From: a virus
Length of the DNA stretch: 41,782 nt
Strand: one strand, 5' to 3'
IMG/VR virus record: IMGVR_UViG_3300035660_000030
Location: 1 to 41,782 of that record
Under the pieces are notes generated by a model, which saw nothing but the letters and a program-made list of their open reading frames with translations, was not told the origin of the DNA and ran no database searches. Shown one piece after another: positions 7,926 through 15,793 of the stretch (positions within the stretch are counted from its first letter, which is position 1; each line of letters begins with the position of its first letter). The translations under genes and the position numbers were made by a program.

Positions 7926-8480
7926 TCATGAACCCTGCTTCATCTGCACCGTCATAGTCAGCGTGAGGGTGTCGCCAGCGTCCCAGTTGATGCTTTCAGC
8001 CGCCTGCACTTGCCGACACAACATCGAAACCGTAGTACCCGCCGCATCATAGAATATGCCTTGCTCAGTCCAAGCATCCGTCCCCGTCAACGTCGCATCT
8101 ATGGCCTGACTGAAAACCGCCACTAGTTGAGCCGTGTTATTCGTGATCCCGCCAGTCGTCACTCTTGTGCCAGTCGCGTGTTGCCTAACGCCTTTCTGAG
8201 TCTCCAATTGAGTGTCTGCGTGGCCTGCCGCCGTGGTTCCCGTCCCGATGGCAACGTAATCGTAAGCCGTCCCTCCAACATCAGTCAGCAGTAGTCCAGC
8301 CATGTTCGCCATTCCAACGTCAGCTATGGCCCTGTGCTTCTTCAAGTGAAGTCTTATCAGAAACCTATTCCATCGAGTGTTAGAACGGCTTTGGTTTATG
8401 ATTTTTCCGTTCTTGTCCCTGTGAACCCAGCTAATCTCATCGATTATTCCGAAACTGTCCTTCTTTTCAAACAAGTTCAT
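7926..8480 (-). CDS. Structural protein, beta-rich C-terminal domain
   Basis: A 184-residue protein. After a basic N-terminal 50 residues (LIRLHLKKHRAIADVG), a beta-rich region carries YVAIGTGTTAAGHADTQL, then TARLVAVF-like strands, TEQGIFYDAAGTT and a final DAGDTLTLTMTVQM. This pattern recurs in phage proteins encoded near portals and fibres and is usually annotated as a structural protein. Its exact virion location is not known. Its stop overlaps the out-of-frame ATG of the next gene. Confidence 0.6.
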   Translation of the reverse strand: MNLFEKKDSFGIIDEISWVHRDKNGKIINQSRSNTRWNRFLIRLHLKKHRAIADVGMANMAGLLLTDVGGTAYDYVAIGTGTTAAGHADTQLETQKGVRQHATGTRVTTGGITNNTAQLVAVFSQAIDATLTGTDAWTEQGIFYDAAGTTVSMLCRQVQAAESINWDAGDTLTLTMTVQMKQGS

Positions 8481-8486
8481 GCGCCT

Positions 8487-8738
8487 TCAACCGAGTCTCT
8501 TCAACTTCGCAATCAAGAGTTCCAAGGCTTCCTTCTCTAGGGCATTTAACTCCTGTTCTGTCTGGTTGATCTGGTCAATGGTTAAGGTGATTTCGCTGAT
8601 GGTTTGGCGGCGTTCGCTTTGGATTTTCTGGAGTTCCGATATTTTCTGTCGTAGACTTTCAAGGTTTTCTGGAGCCTCAACAATTTGGGGAATCGCCGGT
8701 TTAATTGATTTCTTGACGAGGCTTGGGTGCTCCGTCAT
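8487..8738 (-). CDS. Small coiled-coil protein after portal
   Basis: An 83-residue protein. Residues 25-80 form one long heptad-like coiled coil (LRQKISELQKIQSERRQTI...). It overlaps the portal stop as ATGA. The position and shape suggest an assembly cofactor or a minor scaffold. No family is recognised. Confidence 0.65.
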   Translation of the reverse strand: MTEHPSLVKKSIKPAIPQIVEAPENLESLRQKISELQKIQSERRQTISEITLTIDQINQTEQELNALEKEALELLIAKLKRLG

Positions 8739-10042
8739 GTGGGTGCGCCCTCCCTCTTCTGGAACGGCTTAGTCTGTTGAGTTTGCGCCTGCTGTTGTGG
8801 TTGCTCCGTCTTCTGCGTAAAGATTTTCTCCTGTTGCTTCTGCTTCTCCAGTTGCCAAGCGTCATACATTTCTTCGGGGATGCCGAGTTCCTGTGCAGCG
8901 AACCGAGGGGGCATGATGTTGGCTGACGTGAGTTTAAGGTAGTAGTCGGCCATGTCCACTCTATGCGCCTCTGCACTCTCGAAGTGAAGCGTCGGAGTGT
9001 CCTTGACGCTGAAACCGCGGCTCTCTAGGAAGGGCTTGTAGACTTCTGTCTCGATCTTCCGCTTGAACAGCCGCTGCATGGGCACGACGAGGTTCGCTCT
9101 TTGCTGAACCATCATCTCCTTGCTCGAAGCGTACGTGCTACTGTACTGGAAACTGACGGGCGGCGTCATTAATCCGTCTACGAGTTGACATTTGAGGAAA
9201 GTGAGTACGTCGTTCAGGTTGCGTACTTCGCTGTCCCCCGTGCCGCCGCTCTTGTGCTCGATGGGGTAGCTGGTGACGATGTACTCGCCCGGCTCCCAGT
9301 CCTCGATTCGGCTCTTGATGACTTCCATGTCGTCGCCGCTTGGCACGAACTGGCCGTCGCCGATTTGGTACATTTCGCGTGGGAAGGCGGTTCGGTGCAT
9401 GAACTCTTTAATGTCAATCTCTAACTGCTCAAGGATCTCGAACTCCGTTTCTAAACCAACCAGTAACGACGTGCCGTAGGGCCAAGTTGCCGACGTAATG
9501 TCCCAGGGAACGTGAACAATTTCCTCCGCATCCCATAGTGTGGGAGTAGACTCCCACGTTTTCTGTCTCCACTGGGTAACGTTGCCTTTACCGTCAGTCA
9601 CGGCTGGATCAATGAGTTCTTGGGATGGAACGATGCGTACATTAAATGAGTCAAGATCCTTCTCCCAGAAGACGCTGCCGAATTTGGCTAAAGTAACGGA
9701 ACTCTCATACAGCATTGTGTCTAATCCTATCTTCGCGTTTAACTCGTCGCAGGCGTCTTTCGCGTCGCTCGTGCGCGGGTAAGGCTTCCCCGCGTCGTCA
9801 GTGACTGGCGTCAGGAAAAGCCCTTGAGCCATGACTTGACCGGCAATAGTTCTGATACATGCCTTTGCGAGGGGGTGCCTCTGGTCGATGTTGCTGTAGT
9901 ACCTGCATCTGCCCTCCCAGCTTAGTTCGCCAACGTTGATTCTGTGCGGTTTAGGCGACTGGCCCGACGCCACGTAGCCGCCTTTGAACGTTTCTTTTGC
10001 CTTGCCTTTTGAACGGCTGATTTCTAGTCCAAGCAACTTCAT
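8735..10042 (-). CDS. Portal protein
   Basis: This 435-residue protein forms the dodecameric DNA gate at one capsid vertex. Typical portal features in order are: KACIRTIAGQVMAQGL near residue 65, SSVTLAKFGSVFWEKD, AEEIVHVPWD, the long helix before SGDDMEVIKSRIEDW, a DVLTFLKCQLVDGLMTPP stem region, and a SSKEMMVQQRANLVVPMQRLFKRKIE helix. The C-terminal 40 residues are Gln/Lys rich and disordered. It follows the large terminase by 4 bp and precedes the protease module, the canonical order. Confidence 0.88.
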   Translation of the reverse strand: MKLLGLEISRSKGKAKETFKGGYVASGQSPKPHRINVGELSWEGRCRYYSNIDQRHPLAKACIRTIAGQVMAQGLFLTPVTDDAGKPYPRTSDAKDACDELNAKIGLDTMLYESSVTLAKFGSVFWEKDLDSFNVRIVPSQELIDPAVTDGKGNVTQWRQKTWESTPTLWDAEEIVHVPWDITSATWPYGTSLLVGLETEFEILEQLEIDIKEFMHRTAFPREMYQIGDGQFVPSGDDMEVIKSRIEDWEPGEYIVTSYPIEHKSGGTGDSEVRNLNDVLTFLKCQLVDGLMTPPVSFQYSSTYASSKEMMVQQRANLVVPMQRLFKRKIETEVYKPFLESRGFSVKDTPTLHFESAEAHRVDMADYYLKLTSANIMPPRFAAQELGIPEEMYDAWQLEKQKQQEKIFTQKTEQPQQQAQTQQTKPFQKREGAPT

Positions 10043-10046
10043 GGTT

Positions 10047-11426
10047 TTACTTTCCTGCTAAGACAAAACCCTGGCGATGTTTCCCCACTGTTTCTCTGGT
10101 AACTATCTCCACCGAATCCAAGGCGTCGTCGTGCTGGCCCCTTGGGAACTGGACCCACTCCATCCAGAACTCGCTCCTCATGTTCAGCAACGGGTTAACC
10201 AGAATGCGCTTCGACTCAAAATGTGAACTCATTGGAATAAACCGTTCCTCCTTGTTCTTCACGGTCTGCGACGTCACCATCGGCAAACCCGACAGCTCCT
10301 GCAGGAAGGTCAGGACCTTCTGGAACGCGTTGGCCTCAATGAATATCTTCGCGTAGTCGTGGAGGACGTGCAGGTGCTGGATCTTCTTCAGAAACTCTGG
10401 GAAACTGGTTCGCTCCGCGTAAACGTCCTCTAGGTAGGCTTGCCCCGTCTGTTTGTCAACGCATAGGGTGGCTACGCTTTGCAAGTCTCCTTCGCCAAGG
10501 GCTGGATCTACACCAGCGTATCGGATGCAACTTGAGTTAGGGGCAACGGTCCACTCGTGAAGCCACTCGCTCTTGAGGAGGTCTCCCTCCATTCCTGTAG
10601 GATCGTTTTGATATTGGCAATTGAATATGATGCTTCCAACTTGGTTTCTTCTGTCTTCAAGTTTCTCCCTCGTCCAATATTCAGGCCACAGTGGTTCGCC
10701 TTTATCATTTAAAGCTTTCTTGACGTCGTGCGGCCAAGTAACCAGCAGATCATTATATAGGTCATCATAACTCCAGCGAGTGCCAACAATAATGATGCCG
10801 CCCCAAGGATAGAGGGTGGGGTACAGGACCTTGTTGAACCAGAGCCGCGCCTTCTCCACCTGAAGCGGGGTTCGCACGTTCTCCTCGTCGATGATGTCGT
10901 CGCCGACGATGAGGTCGTTTCTGCCCCCCGTGATGGGACCCAACAACCCCGTGGCTTTAATTGTTGCATTCTTAGATATTTCCCTTCTTTTCACGATTAA
11001 TTCGTAGCTAGTCCACTTCTTCGGGATTTTTGGCTTTAACTCGCCGAAAATGTCGATGTACCGTTCATCTGATTCGAAGCGGGTGATGATTGCCGTCAGG
11101 ATTTCTTCGGCGAGCGACGCCGTCTTCGTGACGATGTTAACGTGCACGTCTGGGTAACAGCCGACGAGCCACGTGACGTAGTTGATGGTGGTGCATTCCG
11201 TCTTTGCGTGTCCTCTAGGCCACAGCAGCAGGAACCGCTTGACACTATCACTCGCCCCAGTCTTCAGCGGGCTAAACCTGTGCTGCAGAAACTCGTACCA
11301 CTCGCTCTGGAACCCAGCGTTAACGTACCCCATCAGTTCAGTGAAGACTACTAGGCTGTTCCTTGCCACCAATCTGTCCATTGACGACTTTTCTTGCCCT
11401 GTTAACGAGATCGAAGTCTGACTCAT
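10047..11426 (-). CDS. terL: Terminase large subunit
   Basis: A 459-residue DNA-packaging motor with ATPase and nuclease domains. Walker A is WPRGHAKT (69-76), Walker B is LIVGDD (about 170), and the coupling motif is GTRW (about 217). The RNase H-like nuclease has GVDPALGEGD, FIEAN and the final HDDALDS acidic pairs. The start is supported by GGAGGTGA 6 bases upstream, although this gives an 89-bp overlap with the small subunit gene. All catalytic residues are present. Confidence 0.93.
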   Translation of the reverse strand: MSQTSISLTGQEKSSMDRLVARNSLVVFTELMGYVNAGFQSEWYEFLQHRFSPLKTGASDSVKRFLLLWPRGHAKTECTTINYVTWLVGCYPDVHVNIVTKTASLAEEILTAIITRFESDERYIDIFGELKPKIPKKWTSYELIVKRREISKNATIKATGLLGPITGGRNDLIVGDDIIDEENVRTPLQVEKARLWFNKVLYPTLYPWGGIIIVGTRWSYDDLYNDLLVTWPHDVKKALNDKGEPLWPEYWTREKLEDRRNQVGSIIFNCQYQNDPTGMEGDLLKSEWLHEWTVAPNSSCIRYAGVDPALGEGDLQSVATLCVDKQTGQAYLEDVYAERTSFPEFLKKIQHLHVLHDYAKIFIEANAFQKVLTFLQELSGLPMVTSQTVKNKEERFIPMSSHFESKRILVNPLLNMRSEFWMEWVQFPRGQHDDALDSVEIVTRETVGKHRQGFVLAGK

Positions 11427-11865
11427 CCAACTTCACCTCCAAAACCTCGCTCTTGCTATCAACCCTGTACTCAACCGCCGCCTTCGGCAAAACCCCAAGG
11501 CTCTGCAGAAACTCGCCCCTACTCACAACCGCCTCACGAAGATTCTTAACGGCCCCATTATAGCAGTGCCAACTCTCAGCCGCCTTCATCCGCTCCACGC
11601 CCTCCCAGCACTCGCGAAGAACCGCGTCAAACTCGCCAACAAGCGAAGCCTTCAACAACGGCACATCACTCAAGTCAACCAAGCCAGGTAGCCAACGCCC
11701 CCGAACCTTCCAATCCTCAATTAAACCCCACGACGACACCCCGTACTCTTCCGCCAACAAAGCCACATTCTTACAAATATCCAAACCCCTACGATGAACC
11801 TCAACAAGCCTCAACCTACGCTCACGTAAACTCTCATTCTCTATGTCAACTATCTGTTCGCTCAA
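11338..11865 (-). CDS. terS: Terminase small subunit (probable)
   Basis: A 175-residue protein directly before the large terminase. An N-terminal helix-turn-helix (CKNVALLAEEYGVSSWGLIEDWKVRGRW) would bind the packaging site, and a helical middle region would oligomerise. The TTG start lies in the stop of the preceding gene with GGTGAT 6-8 bases upstream. The identity rests on HTH, size and position; sequence conservation in this family is low. Confidence 0.7.
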   Translation of the reverse strand: MSEQIVDIENESLRERRLRLVEVHRRGLDICKNVALLAEEYGVSSWGLIEDWKVRGRWLPGLVDLSDVPLLKASLVGEFDAVLRECWEGVERMKAAESWHCYNGAVKNLREAVVSRGEFLQSLGVLPKAAVEYRVDSKSEVLEVKLDESDFDLVNRARKVVNGQIGGKEQPSSLH

Positions 11866-12527
11866 GAATCAATCACCTTGCTCGTGAAAGGCATGATAAC
11901 AACATGGGTTAAAGTGGCGATTGTAAATTCAGGAACATAGTCACCTTTCTTAAGAAGGTCTACAATACCGTCTTTCCACTGGGTAAACTTGGTTCTACGT
12001 TCATTGTGGTCGGTCTGAGTTTCTGGATTCGCAGTATCACAGCAATAGAAACCTAGTTTTGATGTTTCATTTGAAATCCATTCAGGCTCATCATAATCAC
12101 AAACAGTACAGTAAGAGCGCCCCATGCCTCTGGAAATGTAGCCGTCTTCACAGACAGGACATCTGGAATCAGGAAACTCTTGTCGCATCCATCTAGCATA
12201 ATGATCCAGACACCAATTCTGTTCCTTGCTCTGGTGAGGCGCTTCAACACGTTTGCCCTCCAAAAGACACTGATTGCAATAGTGAAACGGATACTCATCA
12301 ATATGACATTTCTTTATTATGATGGAGATTCCTTTTGTCTCTTCGAAATGGGTAAAGGATTCACTTTCTCCTTCACGTTCAACCACAAACTCATCAATAC
12401 TCAAAAACCTGTGACGATCCTTCAATGGATCTCTAGGGTGAATCTTAGGCGGGAAAGAGCAGCCATGAACCCAAATCCGCAAGGGAATGTTTAGACAAGG
12501 AACCAGTTTGAATTTCACTTTAACCAT
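11862..12527 (-). CDS. Multi-zinc-finger protein heading the late operon
   Basis: A 221-residue protein with several cysteine pairs: YCNQC, WCLDHY, CPVCEDGY, YCTVCDYDEPEW and YCCD. The centre resembles paired zinc ribbons (CPVC...CTVC). It is the first gene of the leftward late operon, with GGAGG 9 bases before the ATG. It may regulate late transcription or assist packaging; neither is shown. No family is recognised. Confidence 0.65.
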   Translation of the reverse strand: MVKVKFKLVPCLNIPLRIWVHGCSFPPKIHPRDPLKDRHRFLSIDEFVVEREGESESFTHFEETKGISIIIKKCHIDEYPFHYCNQCLLEGKRVEAPHQSKEQNWCLDHYARWMRQEFPDSRCPVCEDGYISRGMGRSYCTVCDYDEPEWISNETSKLGFYCCDTANPETQTDHNERRTKFTQWKDGIVDLLKKGDYVPEFTIATLTHVVIMPFTSKVIDS

Positions 12528-12671
12528 AAGCTGAAACCTCCAGTGCTTTCTTTATCCCTCTACCTTCAAGAGTTCACTCACAGTTTAACCTCAATCCTCA
12601 ATTTTCCATAAGCCCCCCAAAGCACCTTTACGCGCCAACTTTTTTCGAATGTGAAGGTTTCTGATGAGACT

Positions 12672-12709
12672 CTACCCAGTAATGGGTTGCTACCCAAGTT
12701 TGGGTAAGC
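12672..12709. repeat. Tandem inverted repeats (TACCCA/TGGGT)
   Basis: CTACCCA-GTAA-TGGGTTG is followed immediately by GCTACCCAA-GT-TTGGGTAAGC. Two adjacent dyads with the same half-site suggest a protein-binding site (operator or origin-binding) upstream of the late operon. Confidence 0.45.
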
Positions 12710-13424
12710 CACTACTATGTACATGTCAATCGCACATAATAAGGATAGCATGATCATGCACTACACTACTGTACTACATCATGCGCTACTACACTAGGCA
12801 GGGCATACACTAACTGACAGGTGACAGTTTCTGCTGCACTAGCGCACCAAACTATTAAGACTCAAGACACAGCGTATGTACATGCACGCACAGCACTACG
12901 ATAAGCGTATATGCGCGCACAGAAGACCATCAAAGCACAATTCTGCGAGGACGCCGAAACGCTATGTTGAAAGACCATCACTATTTCTACGACGACGTAA
13001 ACACGGCTCTGATGATAGTTCAGTGACTCTGTAACCAAGACCACGAACAGCAACATCAACAAAGAAACAGATACACCACCCCTGATCCCGACAACACCAC
13101 TATCCGTAGTCGTACACACACAGGTAGATGGCCTTACCGTTGTTGAGGGTTAGGGCTGTTGTGGGTTTTCTGTGTTGTTGGTGTTGATGTTGCGGCGTTA
13201 GTGTGATGGTACGTTGTCATGGCGTTTGATGAGTGAGTGATGGTATGCTATTTGTTGTTGCTGTCTTTCTTTTTGTGTTGCCTAGTTAGGTTGATGCTTT
13301 CAGGCACCGGTGAAAGTGTTCACATGTTGTGGCGCATGATGGGTGCTTAGTGCAGTTCTTATTCTTTTTCTTTGAATGCCTGTTTCTCGTTGCTTCTATC
13401 CTCTTGTATTGTTATAGCGATATG

Positions 13425-13433
13425 TTTATAAGT
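13425..13433 (+). promoter_or_regulatory. TATA-box promoter of early rightward genes
   Basis: TTTATAAGT lies about 43 bases before the first early ATG (13472), consistent with a transcript start near 13453 and a short leader. Confidence 0.6.
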
Positions 13434-13471
13434 ATGTTGTGTATATAGTGTTGTTATAGGAATATGAGAAC

Positions 13472-13657
13472 ATGACAAGAAAATACGTGTACCATGAAGT
13501 CCTCACGTTCGTTCCAAACGAGAACCCCGTTGAGGCTGAAAGACCGAAATGCGATATATGCCAGGAGCCACCGTTTCAAGATGCTGACTTCAGCGAGAAC
13601 GGCGTTAACTTCTGTGCTAGGCACTATGCTGCTTATAGAAACCTGAAAGTGAGGTGA
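13472..13657 (+). CDS. Small zinc-finger protein, first early gene
   Basis: A 61-residue protein. CDICQEPPF and FCARHYAAYRN form a C2-CH-type zinc module in its second half. It is the first gene after the early promoter, so it may be a transcriptional or host-directed regulator. It is followed within 8 bp by the next gene. No family name can be given. Confidence 0.7.
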   Translation: MTRKYVYHEVLTFVPNENPVEAERPKCDICQEPPFQDADFSENGVNFCARHYAAYRNLKVR

Positions 13658-13664
13658 AAAAGAC

Positions 13665-14114
13665 ATGAATATGGAAGAGCTTAAGCAACAATGGAACGCT
13701 CAAGTTCACGTGTGGAGTCCTGATAAAGAAGAGAGGAAAAAGGAACGCTTGAAACTTAGACAGATAGAGCAACAGATGATCCAATTAATTTCGCTTAAAG
13801 CTGGAATGATATTCTATGAAAGCTGGGGTTATGATCAGACACAGAATGATTTTGCGGTGATCGTGGAAGTTAGCCCAACAAAGAAGACTGCCCTATGCAG
13901 AACGGTGGGTAAGGATAGAGTGGGTGATAACAGCGTTAAGCCAAATGTGGATTGGAAAGATGGAAAACTCTTTCGCCTAGTGGTAGGATGTTTTCACGGT
14001 GAGGCAACATTACGCGGAACTTACCCTTTTTGTGATGGTGGAACAAGGGAAGGTAGTTTCAGGCTTTATGAGAACTGCCCTGTCTATGAAACCCCTGAAG
14101 GCATGGGTCACTAA
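13665..14114 (+). CDS. Hypothetical protein with SWGYDQT motif
   Basis: A 149-residue protein. Residues 1-50 are a charged helix. The middle contains GMIFYESWGYDQTQNDFAVIVEV, close to the GDxxYxSWGYDQTNxDFYxV motif that I recall from many bacterial mobile-element proteins of unknown function. The C-terminal 50 residues have two cysteines in a CDGG/ENC context. The last codons and the stop codon form one side of stem I of the hammerhead ribozyme that follows, so translation and ribozyme folding compete for the same RNA. Confidence 0.7.
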   Translation: MNMEELKQQWNAQVHVWSPDKEERKKERLKLRQIEQQMIQLISLKAGMIFYESWGYDQTQNDFAVIVEVSPTKKTALCRTVGKDRVGDNSVKPNVDWKDGKLFRLVVGCFHGEATLRGTYPFCDGGTREGSFRLYENCPVYETPEGMGH

Positions 14115-14182
14115 ACCCCTGATGAGCCTATGGAACTTAGGCGAAACCACATAGTTTTTTTGTGGTCGGGTCCAAGAGGTGA
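14108..14182 (+). ncRNA. Hammerhead ribozyme (type I)
   Basis: Every conserved hammerhead core element is present. CUGAUGA is at 14119-14125. Stem II is GCCTA/TAGGC (14126-14130 with 14138-14142). GAAA is at 14143-14146, its last A pairing with U14166. Stem III is CCACA/TGTGG (14147-14151 with 14161-14165). UC is at 14166-14167, with cleavage expected after C14167. Stem I is ACCC/GGGT (14115-14118 with 14168-14171). After an internal loop it continues as TCAC/GTGA (14108-14111 with 14179-14182). The internal loop could make the tertiary contact with loop II needed for fast cleavage. It is open at stem I. It overlaps the upstream stop codon at 14112-14114. Confidence 0.9.
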
Positions 14183-14674
14183 AAGAAAGAGATTAAGAAC
14201 GTATGTGCAGAGAGTTTGAGAGCTCCAGTACGAAACCGTGCGGCAGCTTCTCGCTTAAACGCTAATGCAAGCCAGTGTTGCTAATGTACTAATGTTCGTA
14301 TGCGCACATCCGTGCAACTGTACGATTTTGGCTCTGTCTTCTGGTATCTTGGGCCTTCTCAAGGGCTTAACCGCGCCAGAAACTTTGCTGAAATCCCGAC
14401 TTTGAATAAATGCATCTGTATGTAAGAGTATATTGAGCAAAGTTCAGGTGTCAAGGATTCTTTCAGCGTTTCGGCGACGGGTTTTTCTTTCGTGCCGCAT
14501 GGGTGGCCTCTGGGGTTGTATGCAGGATCGCAAGGCGGTTAGGTTGCCATCTTAACTGTACTGCTCTAAGCCGAATGATCTTTGGCGTTTGAACGTAGCT
14601 TAGGCGTTTAGGCGACTAGGATGGCCTCTCTGCACGCCTCAAGGAACCCAAACAAAAACTTGGAGGTTGAAGAA
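14183..14674 (+). other. Non-coding stretch downstream of the ribozyme
   Basis: About 490 bp have no convincing ORF on either strand. It would be the 5' part of the RNA released by ribozyme cleavage. It contains several GC-balanced short complementary segments but no RNA family that I can name. It ends at the ribosome site of the zinc microprotein gene. It could be a long structured leader or a stable non-coding RNA. Confidence 0.35.
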
Positions 14675-14824
14675 ATGACTGAAGAAAAGATGGAGTGTTC
14701 TCATTGTGGCATATGTGTAACCAACAAAGCGTATGTACGGTTCTCAAAGGAAAGTAAATTATGCTGGCCATGCTACGAACTTAAATTTCCCAAGAAGGTT
14801 GAAGAGGGAGAAACGAAATTATGA
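14675..14824 (+). CDS. Zinc microprotein
   Basis: A 49-residue protein, MTEEKMECSHCGICV...LCWPCYELKF, with two CxxC pairs forming one zinc site. The start is fixed by GGAGGT at 14662-14667. An upstream in-frame ATG (14621) lacks such a site. The stop overlaps the next start (ATGA). Confidence 0.7.
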   Translation: MTEEKMECSHCGICVTNKAYVRFSKESKLCWPCYELKFPKKVEEGETKL

Positions 14825-14946
14825 GCAAAACGAAAAGCCTAGAATGTTTTGGTGATGCAAACACGAGTGATGCTTGTTGCCAATGCCCTGATAACTCAGA
14901 ATGTTGTGAAGAAACGATTAGAGGTAGGAAGGGAAGGAAAGTATGA
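14821..14946 (+). CDS. Cysteine-rich 41-residue microprotein
   Basis: Starts in the ATGA overlap with the previous gene and ends in an ATGA overlap with the next. The sequence has CFGDANTSDACCQCPDNSECC, seven... six cysteines clustered in 20 residues, resembling the C-FG-x-C-x2-C type zinc-binding region seen in archaeal element proteins. The overlap at both ends is good evidence that it is translated. Confidence 0.65.
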   Translation: MSKTKSLECFGDANTSDACCQCPDNSECCEETIRGRKGRKV

Positions 14947-15497
14947 GTGTTTTTCTGTCTATCCGAGGAAGCTACAACGTAACTTTCGAGTGCAAACGTG
15001 AGGATAGGGAACTATGGAAGCAAGCGGCTCTGAGGATAATGCGGGACCCTGAGATCAAGGATAAAGATCCGTGCTGCAAGGTGGACTTAGGCGACTATCA
15101 GGATGTGTGCGGTAAACGTGGAGCCAGAGCCTTAAGACAGCTAGTAGCTAAACCAGAGGCATTCATTTCTGTAGAGCAATTCATGCAGTCCATCGAAAGC
15201 GGTTCTTGGAAAGAGCTAGAGTGCCAGCGCGAGCAGTTCAAGTGGTGTGTCAAGCAGATATGGCGTTACGCCAAGCCCAAGCTAGAGCTAGAGCGCCAAG
15301 TTCTTGAGGCGCTGTTAGAGGATGACAATGGCGGCTTGAGTCCCGAGTGCGTGACGGAGCGGCTATTCAAGAAAGGCGTGCTATGCGGTTTCGGCAAGGT
15401 GCGGACAACTCTGGGCCACTTGTGCAAACTGTATGTGGTTGAGCATCAGCATGGCCAATTCAGCGTGAGGTATGGGCTGATAGATTTTGAGGCATAA
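14943..15497 (+). CDS. Probable winged-helix DNA-binding protein
   Basis: A 184-residue protein. The C-terminal 65 residues (LERQVLEALLEDDNGGLSPECVTERLFKKGVLCGFGKVRTTLGHLCKLYVVEH...) read as a winged helix: helices, recognition helix, beta wing. The N-terminal half is helical with a CCKVDLGDYQDVCGKRG segment. It probably regulates viral or host transcription. It is coupled to two zinc microproteins upstream. Confidence 0.6.
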   Translation: MSVFLSIRGSYNVTFECKREDRELWKQAALRIMRDPEIKDKDPCCKVDLGDYQDVCGKRGARALRQLVAKPEAFISVEQFMQSIESGSWKELECQREQFKWCVKQIWRYAKPKLELERQVLEALLEDDNGGLSPECVTERLFKKGVLCGFGKVRTTLGHLCKLYVVEHQHGQFSVRYGLIDFEA

Positions 15498-15543
15498 CCT
15501 TTTATCTATCTATGTTTTTATGTTGTTGTGAGGTAAGGAATAT

Positions 15544-15789
15544 ATGGGTGAAGGCGAACTCAAAAAATGTCTTGCGTCACTTCATACAGAAATGTTGTGG
15601 AGAAGATACGCTAACAACCATAGAAAACAAAATGGTTCCTTTCCCCATCAGAACGAATATATTACTGAAATTTTGGATGAGGCTCGCAAAGAATTTCCTA
15701 AAAAATCATTAGATTCTGATTCAAATTATATTATGTATGAGACTGAAGAAATTGATGTATGGCTTTTGAAGTGGTTCGGAGGTGAATGA
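15544..15789 (+). CDS. Small hypothetical protein
   Basis: An 81-residue acidic, helical protein with no cysteine motif and no recognised family. It has GAGGTAAGGA before the ATG and a CTTTTATC T-rich promoter-like stretch around 15500, so it may have its own promoter. The ribosome site of the following RHH gene overlaps its end. Confidence 0.6.
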   Translation: MGEGELKKCLASLHTEMLWRRYANNHRKQNGSFPHQNEYITEILDEARKEFPKKSLDSDSNYIMYETEEIDVWLLKWFGGE

Positions 15790-15793
15790 ACAT

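Larger units (their letters stand above)
12528..13471. other. Large intergenic region, candidate replication origin
   Basis: 944 bp without a credible gene lie between the divergent late (left) and early (right) blocks. It contains two adjacent inverted repeats (12672-12709), a CACTAC-rich stretch (about 12753-12800), a 41-bp copy of ParB-nuclease gene sequence (12830-12870), and an A+C-rich plus strand to about 13125. This switches abruptly to G+T-rich from about 13131. An 11-bp inverted pair GCAACATCAAC / GTTGATGTTGC (13050-13060, 13184-13194) spans the switch. Repeats plus a skew inflection between divergent operons are typical of an origin; no initiator gene was recognised. Confidence 0.4.

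Noticed and set aside
12661-12720. CTGATGAGAC, a second possible hammerhead core
   Set aside because: No GAAA at the required position, and stem II cannot form.
12862-13119. Leftward ORF of 85 codons in the intergenic region
   Set aside because: Valine/serine-rich translation of the skewed sequence with no ribosome site. It overlaps the probable origin elements.
14255-14440. Leftward 61-codon ORF
   Set aside because: No ribosome site, wrong direction for the early region, and no protein-like pattern. The region is better seen as non-coding RNA.
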